From Deltaproteobacteria bacterium (GTDB lineage: Bacteria; Desulfobacterota; Desulfuromonadia; Desulfuromonadales; Geopsychrobacteraceae), in contig JAJRQB010000098.1 in NCBI GenBank assembly GCA_024280485.1, positions 1-47,492 on the forward strand: a stretch of 47,492 bases of DNA, written 5' to 3'. A program made the position numbers and the translations under genes. Below the pieces are notes generated by a model. The model ran no database searches. It saw only the letters and a program-made list of their open reading frames with translations, and had not been told where the DNA came from. Position 1 is the stretch's first letter. Each line of letters begins with the position of its first letter. This document shows positions 25,981-34,765 of the stretch, one piece after another.

Positions 25981-27483
25981 TTAACAGAGTATCGGAGTTT
26001 TACCTTCTATATCACAAGGGAGATAAATACGGATACGCGCTCCTCCAAGTGGAGAATCGAGCGCTTCTATACTGCCGCCATGTTCTTCAATCAACTTGCG
26101 ACAGATAGCTAACCCCAATCCGGTCCCCTTACCTTTTTCTTTAGTCGAGAAAAAAGGATCAAATATCGACTCCCGCAGGTCAAATGAAATACCGGGGCCA
26201 TCATCATCGACAACAATCTCGGCACCGTTGCCTGCAGCCCGCAATTCCAGATGGATAGAACCTCGTTCATCCAGAGCCTGAACAGCATTCAGAAGCAGAT
26301 TAACCAGAACCTGTCGCAGACGGTCTGAATCACCAATAAGGGATGGAACCTCGACATCAAGGTGCATATCAAAATTTATATGTGCAAAAAGTTTTTGTGG
26401 CTGGAGCGAGGCCCAAGTTGCTTCAATTAATTCTCGTAAGTTTACCGGTTCCCATTGACGAGCACCAGTCCGGGATAACCCAAGCAACCCCCCGGTAATT
26501 CTTTTACAACGGAGACATTCATCTATAATCGCCTGGACATCCTCTCGACGAGTATCGTCTTGTGACAAATCCTCAAGGAGAAGCTGGGCATAACCAAGAA
26601 TGATTCCAACCGGATTGTCTATTTCGTGTGAGACTCCTGCAGCAACCTGCCCTACAGCCGCCAGACGTTCCGCTCTGGTTAGTCTCTCGTAGATACGGTG
26701 CAGTTCTTCATTGGCACTTATTAACTGCTCATTACGCCGTGTCAATTCTTCTCGACTTGAATTGAGGCTGCCCGCCATCTCGTTAAAGGCTCCAGCTAAA
26801 ACCGTCAATTCATCTGCTCCACGAATCGGAATCCGCGTTTCTAGATCTCCTCGAGCAATAGCTCGTGCACCATCGGTTAATTGTTGAATAGGACGTGTCA
26901 AACGCCGGGCACCAAAGGCCGCAAGTAATAAGGAGACAAGAGCTGCCCCGACCGCAATACTTAAAAAAGCCTGATGCATTTCGGTCAACTGCTGATCTAC
27001 GGACCGGTAAGAATAATAGAATCGCACGCTGAGTAAACGTGATCCCGCCGGGCTGAACGCAGGGACAACAACATCGAGGACACGACGCCCCTGTAAATCA
27101 GGGAGCACCCGATAAGTTAGATCCTGGTCGTCTGCTTCAAATATCTTTTCAGTCGGTAGATCTTGATCGTTGAACCCAGGGAAAATAGCCGAGACAAAGA
27201 GCGCCCGTCCAGTGACGGAATGGAGCGAAAAGCGAATCAGGTCATGACTGAACCCGAGAAGATGCACCATCTCACCCTGCTTCTGCGGTGATAACTGAGT
27301 AAAATCACCGCGGAAATGTTTTAAAATTTCAGGGGTAGCAAAACGGGCTGCGGCAAGATGTTGGGCCTGTAAATGCTCTTGCCAGAGCACCGCCTGACGT
27401 TTTTCCAACAATCCGAAGGTGACTATCAGCAGAACCAATAAAACACCACCTGTATATATAAAGAGTTTCTTCGCAAGACTCAT
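25981..27483 (-). CDS. HAMP sensor histidine kinase
   Basis: A 500-residue membrane kinase. It has one helix at 8-26, a periplasmic part of about 130 residues, a second helix (about 172-195), a HAMP (RLTRPIQQLTDGARAIARGDLETRI), a coiled region, HisKA with H-box AAGVSHEIDNPVGIILGYAQ, and HATPase with NLLLNAVQAL, DDDGPGI and GTGLGLAICRKL. The gene lacks a neighbouring response regulator, so its partner is elsewhere. The start is uncertain: ATG 27483 gives the native-looking N-terminus but AGGA is 17 bases away, while TTG 27489 is at 11 bases. It is divergent from the cbb3 oxidase genes, which makes a link to respiration possible but unproved. Confidence 0.85.
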   Translation of the reverse strand: MSLAKKLFIYTGGVLLVLLIVTFGLLEKRQAVLWQEHLQAQHLAAARFATPEILKHFRGDFTQLSPQKQGEMVHLLGFSHDLIRFSLHSVTGRALFVSAIFPGFNDQDLPTEKIFEADDQDLTYRVLPDLQGRRVLDVVVPAFSPAGSRLLSVRFYYSYRSVDQQLTEMHQAFLSIAVGAALVSLLLAAFGARRLTRPIQQLTDGARAIARGDLETRIPIRGADELTVLAGAFNEMAGSLNSSREELTRRNEQLISANEELHRIYERLTRAERLAAVGQVAAGVSHEIDNPVGIILGYAQLLLEDLSQDDTRREDVQAIIDECLRCKRITGGLLGLSRTGARQWEPVNLRELIEATWASLQPQKLFAHINFDMHLDVEVPSLIGDSDRLRQVLVNLLLNAVQALDERGSIHLELRAAGNGAEIVVDDDGPGISFDLRESIFDPFFSTKEKGKGTGLGLAICRKLIEEHGGSIEALDSPLGGARIRIYLPCDIEGKTPILC

Positions 27484-27570
27484 ACGCAACTTTTATCAAT
27501 TCCTTTCAAGAAGTTACAGCCCTTTTTCTCAAATCTTCCGATAGGTTACACAGTATACGGTATTTTTTAT

Positions 27571-27599
27571 TTGACAGTTTAGTTTGTGGGCTCTAGAAT
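27571..27599 (+). promoter_or_regulatory. Sigma70 promoter for the cbb3 oxidase operon
   Basis: TTGACA (27571-27576) and TAGAAT (27594-27599) are separated by an ideal 17-base spacer. Transcription should start near 27606, giving a leader of about 108 bases before ccoN that holds a small CCCTG/CAGGG hairpin (27680-27692). I see no FNR-type TTGAT-N4-ATCAA box, which is unusual for a cbb3 oxidase. Confidence 0.7.
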
Positions 27600-27713
27600 C
27601 ATCACCGCCTGGGTAAGGATTCACTGTTATTTTATTGACATTTACCTGTTCCATACTACACTTTTTTAAATTTAAATGTCCCTGTTTCAGGGTGGTAATT
27701 ACAAGGAGGAACA

Positions 27714-29129
27714 ATGGAGAAGCCGCAGTACAATACGGACATTGTCAAGAGTTTCGTACATTCGAGCGTACTCTGGGGATTGGTTACGGTTCTAGTCGGC
27801 TTGGTCGTTTCCGTCCAACTGACCAACCCGGAGCTGAATTTCCCTCCCTACTTTACCTATGGTCGTCTGCGCCCTCTCCACACCAATGCCGGTTTTTTTG
27901 GTTGGGTGGTCGGTTTCATCTTCGCGACTTTCTATTATATCGTCCAACGCCTGTGTAAAGTCAGACTCTGGAGCGACAAACTGGCAACCTTCCAACTCTG
28001 GTTTTTTAACGCCACAATCGTTGCGACGGCAATCACTCTGCTACTCGGCTATACCACTTCCAAAGAATATCATGAGATGGAATGGCCGATTGATCTGATG
28101 ATCATCATCCTCTGGGTAACATTTGCAGTCAATATCGTCATGACCATCATCAAGCGCAAGGAAGAGCAGATGTATATCTCGCTCTGGTACATGCTGGCGG
28201 CGATTGTTGGTGTAGCAATCCTTTTCCTGGTCAATTCGGCAGCCGTACCGGTTTCACTATTTAAATCCTATTCTGCCTTCGCTGGAACCAATGACGCCAA
28301 TGTACAATGGTGGTTCGGCCATAATGCCGTCGCCATGTTGCTGACAGCGCCGCCGCTGGCAATGTTTTACTATTTTCTACCTAAATCGACCGGGGTCCCG
28401 ATCTATAGTCATAAAATTTCGATCATCTCTTTCTGGTCGATGATTTTCATGTATCTCTGGACCGGTGCTCATCATCTGCTCTGGACTCCGGTTCCCGACT
28501 GGATTCAAACCCTGGCCATGGCTTTTTCGGTGATGCTGATCGCACCATCATGGGGTTCAGTTATCAACGGCTACATGTCGATGAAAGGCCAATGGCATCA
28601 GATGCGTGAGAATTATCTGGTCAAGTTTCTGATTCTCGGCATTACCTTCTACGGTCTGCAGACCCTGCAGGGGCCAATGCAGGCGATCCGTTCCTTCTCA
28701 GCCTTTATCCACTATACCGACTGGGTCCCCGCGCACATTCACATGGGAACCATGGGTTGGGTTTCGATGATCGGGTTCGCTTCGATCTATTACCTGGTTC
28801 CACGGATTTACGGCAAAGAACTCTATAGTATCCCGCTAGCAAACGTGCACTTCTGGCTGGCATTGACCGGCCAACTAGTCTGGTCGATCTCACTCTGGAT
28901 CGCCGGGGTGCTTCAAGCAGGCATGTGGACAGCTATGAATCCCGATGGCAGCCTCACCTACACCTTTATGGAGACCATGGTTGAAATGTATCCCTACTGG
29001 TGGGCACGGACTGCGGGTGGAGCCCTCTTCTTCTTCGGGATACTGGTTTTTATTTACAATCTGTTCAAGACGGTTCGCAACGGAGAAAAAACTGCTCCCT
29101 TGACTGCCATTGCACAAGGGAGGGCCTAA
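27714..29129 (+). CDS. ccoN: cbb3-type cytochrome oxidase subunit I
   Basis: A 471-residue catalytic subunit with about 12 membrane helices. It reduces oxygen at a heme b3-CuB centre with high affinity and pumps protons. Ligand histidines are visible in RLRPLHTNAGFFGW (low-spin heme), QWWFGHNAVA and TGAHHLLWTPVPDW (CuB), and VPAHIHMGTMGW (heme b3 and b). The fold is C-family heme-copper oxidase. The start ATG 27714 follows AAGGAGG. The gene begins the oxidase operon and is followed four bases later by ccoO. In this kind of anaerobe the enzyme probably serves microaerobic respiration or oxygen removal. Confidence 0.95.
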   Translation: MEKPQYNTDIVKSFVHSSVLWGLVTVLVGLVVSVQLTNPELNFPPYFTYGRLRPLHTNAGFFGWVVGFIFATFYYIVQRLCKVRLWSDKLATFQLWFFNATIVATAITLLLGYTTSKEYHEMEWPIDLMIIILWVTFAVNIVMTIIKRKEEQMYISLWYMLAAIVGVAILFLVNSAAVPVSLFKSYSAFAGTNDANVQWWFGHNAVAMLLTAPPLAMFYYFLPKSTGVPIYSHKISIISFWSMIFMYLWTGAHHLLWTPVPDWIQTLAMAFSVMLIAPSWGSVINGYMSMKGQWHQMRENYLVKFLILGITFYGLQTLQGPMQAIRSFSAFIHYTDWVPAHIHMGTMGWVSMIGFASIYYLVPRIYGKELYSIPLANVHFWLALTGQLVWSISLWIAGVLQAGMWTAMNPDGSLTYTFMETMVEMYPYWWARTAGGALFFFGILVFIYNLFKTVRNGEKTAPLTAIAQGRA

Positions 29130-29133
29130 AGCT

Positions 29134-29997
29134 ATGTGGGAAAAGAGACCTATACTGCTGTTGCTGTTGGCCACTGCCGCAATCATGGTCGGCACCATCG
29201 TCACCATGATCGTCCCCTTTATGTCGGTCAATACTGAAGCTGATCGGATCGAAAGTGTCACACCTTACACTCCTCTGCAACAAGAAGGACGTGACATTTA
29301 TATCCGCGAGGGCTGCAACAACTGCCATACTCAAACCGTACGGCCGCTGGTCAGCGAAGTATTGCGTTACGGTGAATATTCCAAGTCTGGCGAGTTCGTT
29401 TATGACCGACCTTTCCTCTGGGGCTCCAAACGAACCGGACCAGATTTAGCACGACTGGGAGGTAAATATCCTGATGCCTGGCACTATAAACATATGGATT
29501 CGCCACGAACGATGATTACTGGTTCGAACATGCCTGATTATGGTTGGATCAAGGAGAACTTGCTCGACCCGCAGATGATCCAGCGCAAAATGGAAACCCT
29601 CAACTTTCCTTACACGGCCGAACAAATCAGTGCTTTGGCGGTTAAAAATGAAATGGACGCGATGGTCGCCTACCTGCAGAAACTTGGCAGCGACATCCCT
29701 TGGCGAAAAGCAGCTGAAACAACTATCATTGGTGAATTGAATAATCCTTTTACCGGAGATAAGGGTGCGATAGAGGCGGGTGGAGAATTATATGAAAATA
29801 GTTGTGCCCCATGTCATGGTGATAAACTCGAAGGCGACATCGGACCCGAACTGACCGATCTTGATATGGATGATGCAGATCTCTATCAGATAATCCACAA
29901 CGGCATCTCAGATGGTGGTATGCCGGCATTCGGCAGCATAGGCTCAGACAAGGTCTGGCAACTTGTCAACTATCTCCAGTCGGAGGACGATAACTGA
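29134..29997 (+). CDS. ccoO: cbb3 subunit II (CcoO) fused to a cytochrome c domain
   Basis: A 287-residue protein with one N-terminal helix (about 7-29). The CcoO domain (30-195) carries CNNCH at C61-H65 and the family blocks DRPFLWGSKRTGPDLARLGGKYPDAWHYKHM and SNMPDYGW. After a linker, residues about 205-287 form a second class I cytochrome c domain with CAPCH at C224-H228 and a GGMPAFG Met ligand, like one of the heme domains of CcoP. Normal CcoO ends near residue 200. No complete CcoP gene follows; its membrane part is encoded two genes downstream. The start ATG 29134 lies inside a longer frame and is chosen for the helix and spacing. Confidence 0.9.
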   Translation: MWEKRPILLLLLATAAIMVGTIVTMIVPFMSVNTEADRIESVTPYTPLQQEGRDIYIREGCNNCHTQTVRPLVSEVLRYGEYSKSGEFVYDRPFLWGSKRTGPDLARLGGKYPDAWHYKHMDSPRTMITGSNMPDYGWIKENLLDPQMIQRKMETLNFPYTAEQISALAVKNEMDAMVAYLQKLGSDIPWRKAAETTIIGELNNPFTGDKGAIEAGGELYENSCAPCHGDKLEGDIGPELTDLDMDDADLYQIIHNGISDGGMPAFGSIGSDKVWQLVNYLQSEDDN

Positions 29998-30137
29998 TGG
30001 ATCTGGCCTCAATTTTATATCTCGGAGTGACCTTTGGCCTCTTCGCCATTTTTGCCTGGATCGTCATACGAACCTACAGTCGCAAGAATCGCGATAAAAA
30101 CGAGATTGCCAAATATCGCATGCTGGATGACGATTAA
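29997..30137 (+). CDS. ccoQ: CcoQ-like small membrane protein
   Basis: A 46-residue protein: one helix (about 5-24), then a basic segment YSRKNRDK, then KNEIAKYRMLDDD. Position after ccoO and the single helix fit CcoQ/FixQ, which stabilises the cbb3 complex and links CcoP to the core. The stop of ccoO overlaps the ATG by one base (TGATG). Its tail AKYRMLDDD is nearly the same as the tail of the CcoS-like protein encoded at 34512-34691. Confidence 0.75.
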   Translation: MDLASILYLGVTFGLFAIFAWIVIRTYSRKNRDKNEIAKYRMLDDD

Positions 30138-30170
30138 TCGACGATGCCTCTTCAGATAAAGGACGCCATT

Positions 30171-30383
30171 ATGAACAACATTGATGAATATACCGACGAG
30201 CACGCCGACGGGATTGTAGAGAATCGCGAGCAAGAACCACCGGTTTATTTCAACATCCTATTTTACGGCCTGATTATTTGGGGTGTGATTTTCAGCGCGT
30301 ATTTTCTATTGAGCGGCTGGAGCTCTCACCAGGAGTTTGAGCAAAAAATGGAGATCCACCAACAACAATCAGCGACCAAATAG
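30171..30383 (+). CDS. Stand-alone CcoP N-terminal (FixP_N-type) membrane protein
   Basis: A 70-residue protein with one helix (about 34-53). The segment DGIVENREQEPPVYFNILFYGLI followed by WGVIFSAYFLL matches the N-terminal domain of CcoP (DGI-x-E, then an aromatic helix ending near Y). No heme-binding CxxCH is present. In standard operons this helix precedes two cytochrome c domains in one chain; here it is free and one cytochrome c domain sits on CcoO. It probably anchors the third subunit slot of the complex. The start ATG 30171 is near AAAGGA. Confidence 0.75.
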   Translation: MNNIDEYTDEHADGIVENREQEPPVYFNILFYGLIIWGVIFSAYFLLSGWSSHQEFEQKMEIHQQQSATK

Positions 30384-30427
30384 GCTAAGCCTTAGGGGAG
30401 CATCATTGCTCCCCCAATTTTACATAT

Positions 30428-31669
30428 ATGCAAAAAAAACGTTTACTTGGCCCTTGGCGGCGTAGTTTTCAATGGTTTGCCAGCTTACTGATCCTGCTAC
30501 TTCCCTGGGGTCATATTGGCGAAGTCAGCTTATTACGAATTGACGTGCCGAACTTGAGTCTTCAATTGTTCGGCGCAACCTTACGGATTGAAGAACTCTA
30601 CCTATTGCTCTTTTTCAGTTTAGCCATGGTCCTGTTTTTTCTGTTAACCACCCTGGTTTTCGGACGGATCTGGTGCGGTTGGACCTGTCCCCAAACCACC
30701 CTGAGCGACATTTCCGAATGGGTCGCTCTCAAACTGAATCTAAAAATCAGTGATTTCCGCCTGCAAGGCGCCCTCTGGCGCAAAATCCTGTTACATCTTT
30801 TTTTCATCCTGGTGGCGGTACTGGTCGGTAGCAACATGCTCTGGTATTTCATTGAACCGCAGCAATATTTTGCACAAATTGTCAGCGGCCAACTACATCC
30901 GGTCGCCCTCGGCACGTTACTGATTGTCGCTGCGGCCGTCTATGCTGACCTGGCCTTTTTACGCCGCTTGATCTGTCGTGATTTCTGCCCTTATGGACGC
31001 TTTCAAACGGTTCTGGTGGATACGGCCACCTTCACCCTGCAACGACCCGCTTCTGAAGCTCCGCGTTGCATCGAATGCGGTGCCTGCGTCCGAGCCTGCC
31101 CGATGGAGATCGACATTCGCCAAGGCTATCAGATCGAATGTATTAACTGCGGGCGCTGCCTGGATGCTTGTCGAAAAATCATGGGGAAACGCCAGCAACC
31201 AGGGCTGATCGGTTATCATTTTGGTACAAGCGGCGAAGGGCCGCGAGCAGTAATTAACCCTCGAACCATTCTACTAACCATCGGCGCGACCGGGCTACTG
31301 GGATTATTCGTCCTCTCCGTACAGATGCGACCAGAAGCGAGCCTGAAGATCGCCTTGTCGCACCAGGTTGGTAGTCGTGTTACCGATGGCAACCAGATCA
31401 GTTTTTTCAATGCCTGGATCAACAACCGGTCAACCGAAGAAGCCGAGTATCAACTGAGAGCACAAAATCAACAAAACGGGCAGAGCTTGACGATCAAAGG
31501 TCCAACCAGCAATATTGTTCTTGAATCGGGACAGAACCGTAAGGTCGATTTGGTCCTGGTAACCCCTTTTGATGGGAAAAAGAGTACTATTGTCTTTAGT
31601 CTAATAGACCACGCTGGACGCACTATGGCAGAAACCGAAGCCTTAATTACCCCAGGACAGAGTCGATAA
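30428..31669 (+). CDS. ccoG: Cytochrome oxidase accessory protein CcoG
   Basis: A 413-residue membrane ferredoxin-like protein (RdxA/FixG family) thought to reduce copper for cbb3 assembly. Four or five membrane helices are present, with a WCGWTCPQTT motif after the second, then two 4Fe-4S motifs: CIECGACVRACPMEIDIRQG and CINCGRCLDACRKIM. A C-terminal beta domain (about 305-413) follows another helix. All family features are in place. The ribosome site is poor (only AT-rich DNA before ATG 30428), so expression may be low. Confidence 0.93.
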   Translation: MQKKRLLGPWRRSFQWFASLLILLLPWGHIGEVSLLRIDVPNLSLQLFGATLRIEELYLLLFFSLAMVLFFLLTTLVFGRIWCGWTCPQTTLSDISEWVALKLNLKISDFRLQGALWRKILLHLFFILVAVLVGSNMLWYFIEPQQYFAQIVSGQLHPVALGTLLIVAAAVYADLAFLRRLICRDFCPYGRFQTVLVDTATFTLQRPASEAPRCIECGACVRACPMEIDIRQGYQIECINCGRCLDACRKIMGKRQQPGLIGYHFGTSGEGPRAVINPRTILLTIGATGLLGLFVLSVQMRPEASLKIALSHQVGSRVTDGNQISFFNAWINNRSTEEAEYQLRAQNQQNGQSLTIKGPTSNIVLESGQNRKVDLVLVTPFDGKKSTIVFSLIDHAGRTMAETEALITPGQSR

Positions 31670-31670
31670 C

Positions 31671-32123
31671 ATGGCCAAGTTCAAGAACCCTTATATTTTA
31701 CTTATCATCCTGCTGCTGGGTGCTTTTTTGCTATTCTCTATCTGGTCTGCTCGTCAGGCGGCCACCTACGGCAGTCGAGTCTCCGATCCCGACTACTACA
31801 GCAAAGGGCTTAAGTACAACAATACCCGAGTCGAAGAACGGGCCGCCGCCAGCCGCGGTTGGCATCTTGAAACCGAAATCAAGGATAAAAGTCTCTACTT
31901 CAATCTTTCAGACGCAGAAGGCCAACCAATTCACCGAGCTACCGGAGAACTGACCCTGTTCTTGAGTGAAAAAAATAGGGTTATGCGCCTGCAACCAACC
32001 GAAGTTGAACCAGGTCGTTATCAAATCAAGCTTCCAGACGACATTAGAGGCAGCCTGCAGGCAAGGATAGAATTTGAACAACAGGGTGCCCGCATCAGCC
32101 GACAACTGCTGGTAAATCTCTAA
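31671..32123 (+). CDS. ccoH: FixH/CcoH-family protein
   Basis: A 150-residue protein with one N-terminal helix (about 8-26) and a periplasmic beta domain. The segment DPDYYSKGLKYNNT matches the conserved DxYYxxG block of FixH/CcoH proteins. It acts in cbb3 assembly, near CcoP or the copper ATPase. It starts one base after the ccoG stop and ends one base before ccoI starts, so it is tightly in the operon. Confidence 0.85.
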   Translation: MAKFKNPYILLIILLLGAFLLFSIWSARQAATYGSRVSDPDYYSKGLKYNNTRVEERAAASRGWHLETEIKDKSLYFNLSDAEGQPIHRATGELTLFLSEKNRVMRLQPTEVEPGRYQIKLPDDIRGSLQARIEFEQQGARISRQLLVNL

Positions 32124-32124
32124 G

Positions 32125-34515
32125 ATGCCTGAATCAGACCGGCAAAACTGTTTCCATTGCGGTCTTCCAATCCCACCAAACGATCTGGTAACAGATAATG
32201 ATGACGGACTGGAATTCCGATTCTGCTGTCAAGGCTGCCGTGGAGCTTGGTTAATTATTCGCGGAGCCGGACTTGATAACTTCTACTCACGCAATGATCT
32301 CAAGCATCTCCCCTTAAAAGAAATACACGCGACTCAGTTTGATTCAGCGTACCTGCACAACTTTATTATTGAAACAGCCACTGGATCTGAAATCAGTCTG
32401 ATTATTGACGGTATTCACTGTGCAAGTTGCATCTGGTTGATAGAGAGGTACCTGCAACAAATTCCGGGAGTTCTTACCGCCAGAGTCAACTTCGCGACAC
32501 ATCGTCTGCTGCTCCGTTTCGATCCACAAGTTGCTGAAATCACACAGCTATGTTGGAAATTATCACAGCTGGGCTACATGCCCCGCCCCTACAGCCAGGA
32601 TGAACTCCGTAGCTCAATGGAGAAAGAGCGCCGCAGTCTTCTGCTGCGCTTTGGCACTGCGGTCTTTCTTTCAATGCAACTGATGGGTTTCTCTATTGCA
32701 CTCTACGCTGGTTATTTCAAAGGGATTGACCCACAAACCCGCCTCTTGTTACAAACATTGGCGGCCCTGGTCACAACCCCCATCGTCTTCTATTCCGGCT
32801 TCCCTTTTCTTCGAGGTGCCTGGTTTTCACTACGCAACCTCTCGCCAAACATGGATTCCCTGATTGCTCTGGGCTCTCTGACAGCCTATGGCTACAGTCT
32901 GTTTGCCTTGTTCAGTGGTCGAGAAGTCTATTTCGATACGGCCGCGATGATCGTCACCCTGATTCTGGCCGGTCGACTTTTCGAGAGCAGTGCCAGGCAC
33001 CGAGCCTCAGCCGGACTGGATCGACTCTTACAGCTGGCACCATCCATTGCTAACCGCCTCGTAGACGGGCAAATCCAGCAGATTGATAGTCGCCTGCTTG
33101 ACCTTAACGACCTCATACAGATCACGCCAGGAGACCGTTTCCCCGTTGATGGCTTGATTATTTCAGGAAGTTCCGAGGTTGACGAAGCAGCCGTTAACGG
33201 TGAATCTATCCCGCTTCTTAAGCAGAAGGGAGACCGGGTAAAAGCTGGCACTCAAAATCTGAACGGCTCACTCACACTCAGGGTTGAGGCTAAAGCAGCC
33301 GATTCGTTTATTGCCCGTATCGGACGCATGGTTGAGCAAGCGCAAACACGTAAAGCGCCGATTCAAAATCTGGCAGATCGTATCTCCGGAGTTTTCATTC
33401 CTGCTGTACTTACAATTTCAGTGTTCACTTTTTTTTACTGGGGAGCCGACCAGAACGCACTCCTCTGTGCAATTACGGTCCTGGTCGTGGCCTGCCCCTG
33501 TGCACTGGGGTTAGCGACTCCCACTGCAGTCATGGTTGCCACCGGAAGGGCTGCTGCAGAAGGGGTCCTATTTAGAGGCGGAGACACCATCGAAGCTGCC
33601 GCACAACTTAATGTACTGGCGTTCGACAAGACCGGTACCCTGACAGAGGGGCGACCTCAAGTCATTGCGATTAACGCTGTCAATGATCAGCATGAGTTAC
33701 TACACTATGCCGCCCGGCTCGAATCTGGAAGTCGGCATCCACTGGCACAGGGAATAACTAGCGAAGCCAGACGCAGACAGATCAGCTTCACACCCGTTGA
33801 CAATGTTCAGCAAATTCCAGGGAAAGGTCTGATTGCCAGTGAAGAACAACTTTTGGGCGGAAGTGCTGAGTTCTTGAGAGAACAGGGCATCCTGCTTCCT
33901 GAGACTCCGGAAAGAACCACCACGAGTGAGGTCCATTTTTCTCAACAGGGTCAGTATCTCGGAGTGATTACCCTGCAGGATATAGCACGTAGCGATGCAG
34001 ATGAAACTATGTCATTACTGAGACATCGTGGCTATTCCAGCGTGCTTCTCTCTGGAGACCAGCCTGGCTGTGTAAAAAACATCTCTGAAAGCCTCAAAAT
34101 AGACCATTGGCTGGCAGAATTAACTCCGGAGATGAAGACACAAGAAATAGAGCATTTAAAAAAGAGGGGGAAGAAGGTGCTGATGACGGGAGACGGGATT
34201 AATGACGCACCAGCCTTGGCAGCGGCAACGGTTAGCTGTTCCATCGTCGGCAGCAGTGACATTGCCATGGAACAGGCTCAACTCCTTCTAACCCGACCAA
34301 ACCTTTTACTGCTCCCCTGGGCACTACAAACAGCACAAAAAACCATGTCTGTCATCCGTCAGAATCTGTTTTGGGCATTCAGCTACAACCTTGTCGCCAT
34401 TCCACTGGCAGCCAGTGGCAAACTATTGCCGGTCTATGGTGCCGCAGCCATGGCCCTAAGCTCAATCGGTGTTCTCCTCAATTCACTACGATTGAAAAGG
34501 ATTCCACCACCATGA
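32125..34515 (+). CDS. ccoI: Copper P1B-type ATPase CcoI (FixI)
   Basis: A 796-residue copper-exporting ATPase that supplies copper for the oxidase. Order of parts: an N-terminal Cys cluster (CFHCGLPIPPND, FRFCCQGCRGAW), a heavy-metal-associated domain with CASC (IDGIHCASCIWLI), six to eight helices, the CPC channel motif (VVACPCALGLATP), phosphorylation site DKTGT (LAFDKTGTLTEG), the HP motif (SGSRHPLAQGI) and TGDGINDAPAL. All catalytic features are intact. The stop overlaps the ccoS start by four bases (ATGA). Confidence 0.95.
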   Translation: MPESDRQNCFHCGLPIPPNDLVTDNDDGLEFRFCCQGCRGAWLIIRGAGLDNFYSRNDLKHLPLKEIHATQFDSAYLHNFIIETATGSEISLIIDGIHCASCIWLIERYLQQIPGVLTARVNFATHRLLLRFDPQVAEITQLCWKLSQLGYMPRPYSQDELRSSMEKERRSLLLRFGTAVFLSMQLMGFSIALYAGYFKGIDPQTRLLLQTLAALVTTPIVFYSGFPFLRGAWFSLRNLSPNMDSLIALGSLTAYGYSLFALFSGREVYFDTAAMIVTLILAGRLFESSARHRASAGLDRLLQLAPSIANRLVDGQIQQIDSRLLDLNDLIQITPGDRFPVDGLIISGSSEVDEAAVNGESIPLLKQKGDRVKAGTQNLNGSLTLRVEAKAADSFIARIGRMVEQAQTRKAPIQNLADRISGVFIPAVLTISVFTFFYWGADQNALLCAITVLVVACPCALGLATPTAVMVATGRAAAEGVLFRGGDTIEAAAQLNVLAFDKTGTLTEGRPQVIAINAVNDQHELLHYAARLESGSRHPLAQGITSEARRRQISFTPVDNVQQIPGKGLIASEEQLLGGSAEFLREQGILLPETPERTTTSEVHFSQQGQYLGVITLQDIARSDADETMSLLRHRGYSSVLLSGDQPGCVKNISESLKIDHWLAELTPEMKTQEIEHLKKRGKKVLMTGDGINDAPALAAATVSCSIVGSSDIAMEQAQLLLTRPNLLLLPWALQTAQKTMSVIRQNLFWAFSYNLVAIPLAASGKLLPVYGAAAMALSSIGVLLNSLRLKRIPPP

Positions 34516-34691
34516 TGACAACTATTCTGCTCCTGATGTTTCTTTCATTCTGCATCGGCACCGGTGCCTGGCTCTTTTTCATGTATGCCGTCAAAAAAGG
34601 AGAATTTGATGACATCGAAGCCGCTAAATACCGCATGCTGGATGACGACGATGACGATGGCCCACCGACTCCAAGTACAAATCCGCAGTAA
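34512..34691 (+). CDS. ccoS: CcoS-like assembly protein
   Basis: A 59-residue protein with one N-terminal helix (about 4-24) followed by AVKKGEFDDIEAAKYRMLDDD and an acidic tail. CcoS proteins sit after ccoI, have one helix and then a GxFDDxxxxxxRML or RILxDD block, and are needed for cofactor insertion into the oxidase. The start ATG 34512 overlaps the ccoI stop. A second ATG at 34515 is possible. Confidence 0.85.
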   Translation: MMTTILLLMFLSFCIGTGAWLFFMYAVKKGEFDDIEAAKYRMLDDDDDDGPPTPSTNPQ

Positions 34692-34765
34692 TTCGCGAAT
34701 ATTGTTCTCTTCTCTTTGTACGTTATTTTATTTGCGTTGCGAAAATTTTGCGATGGAGAACTGTT

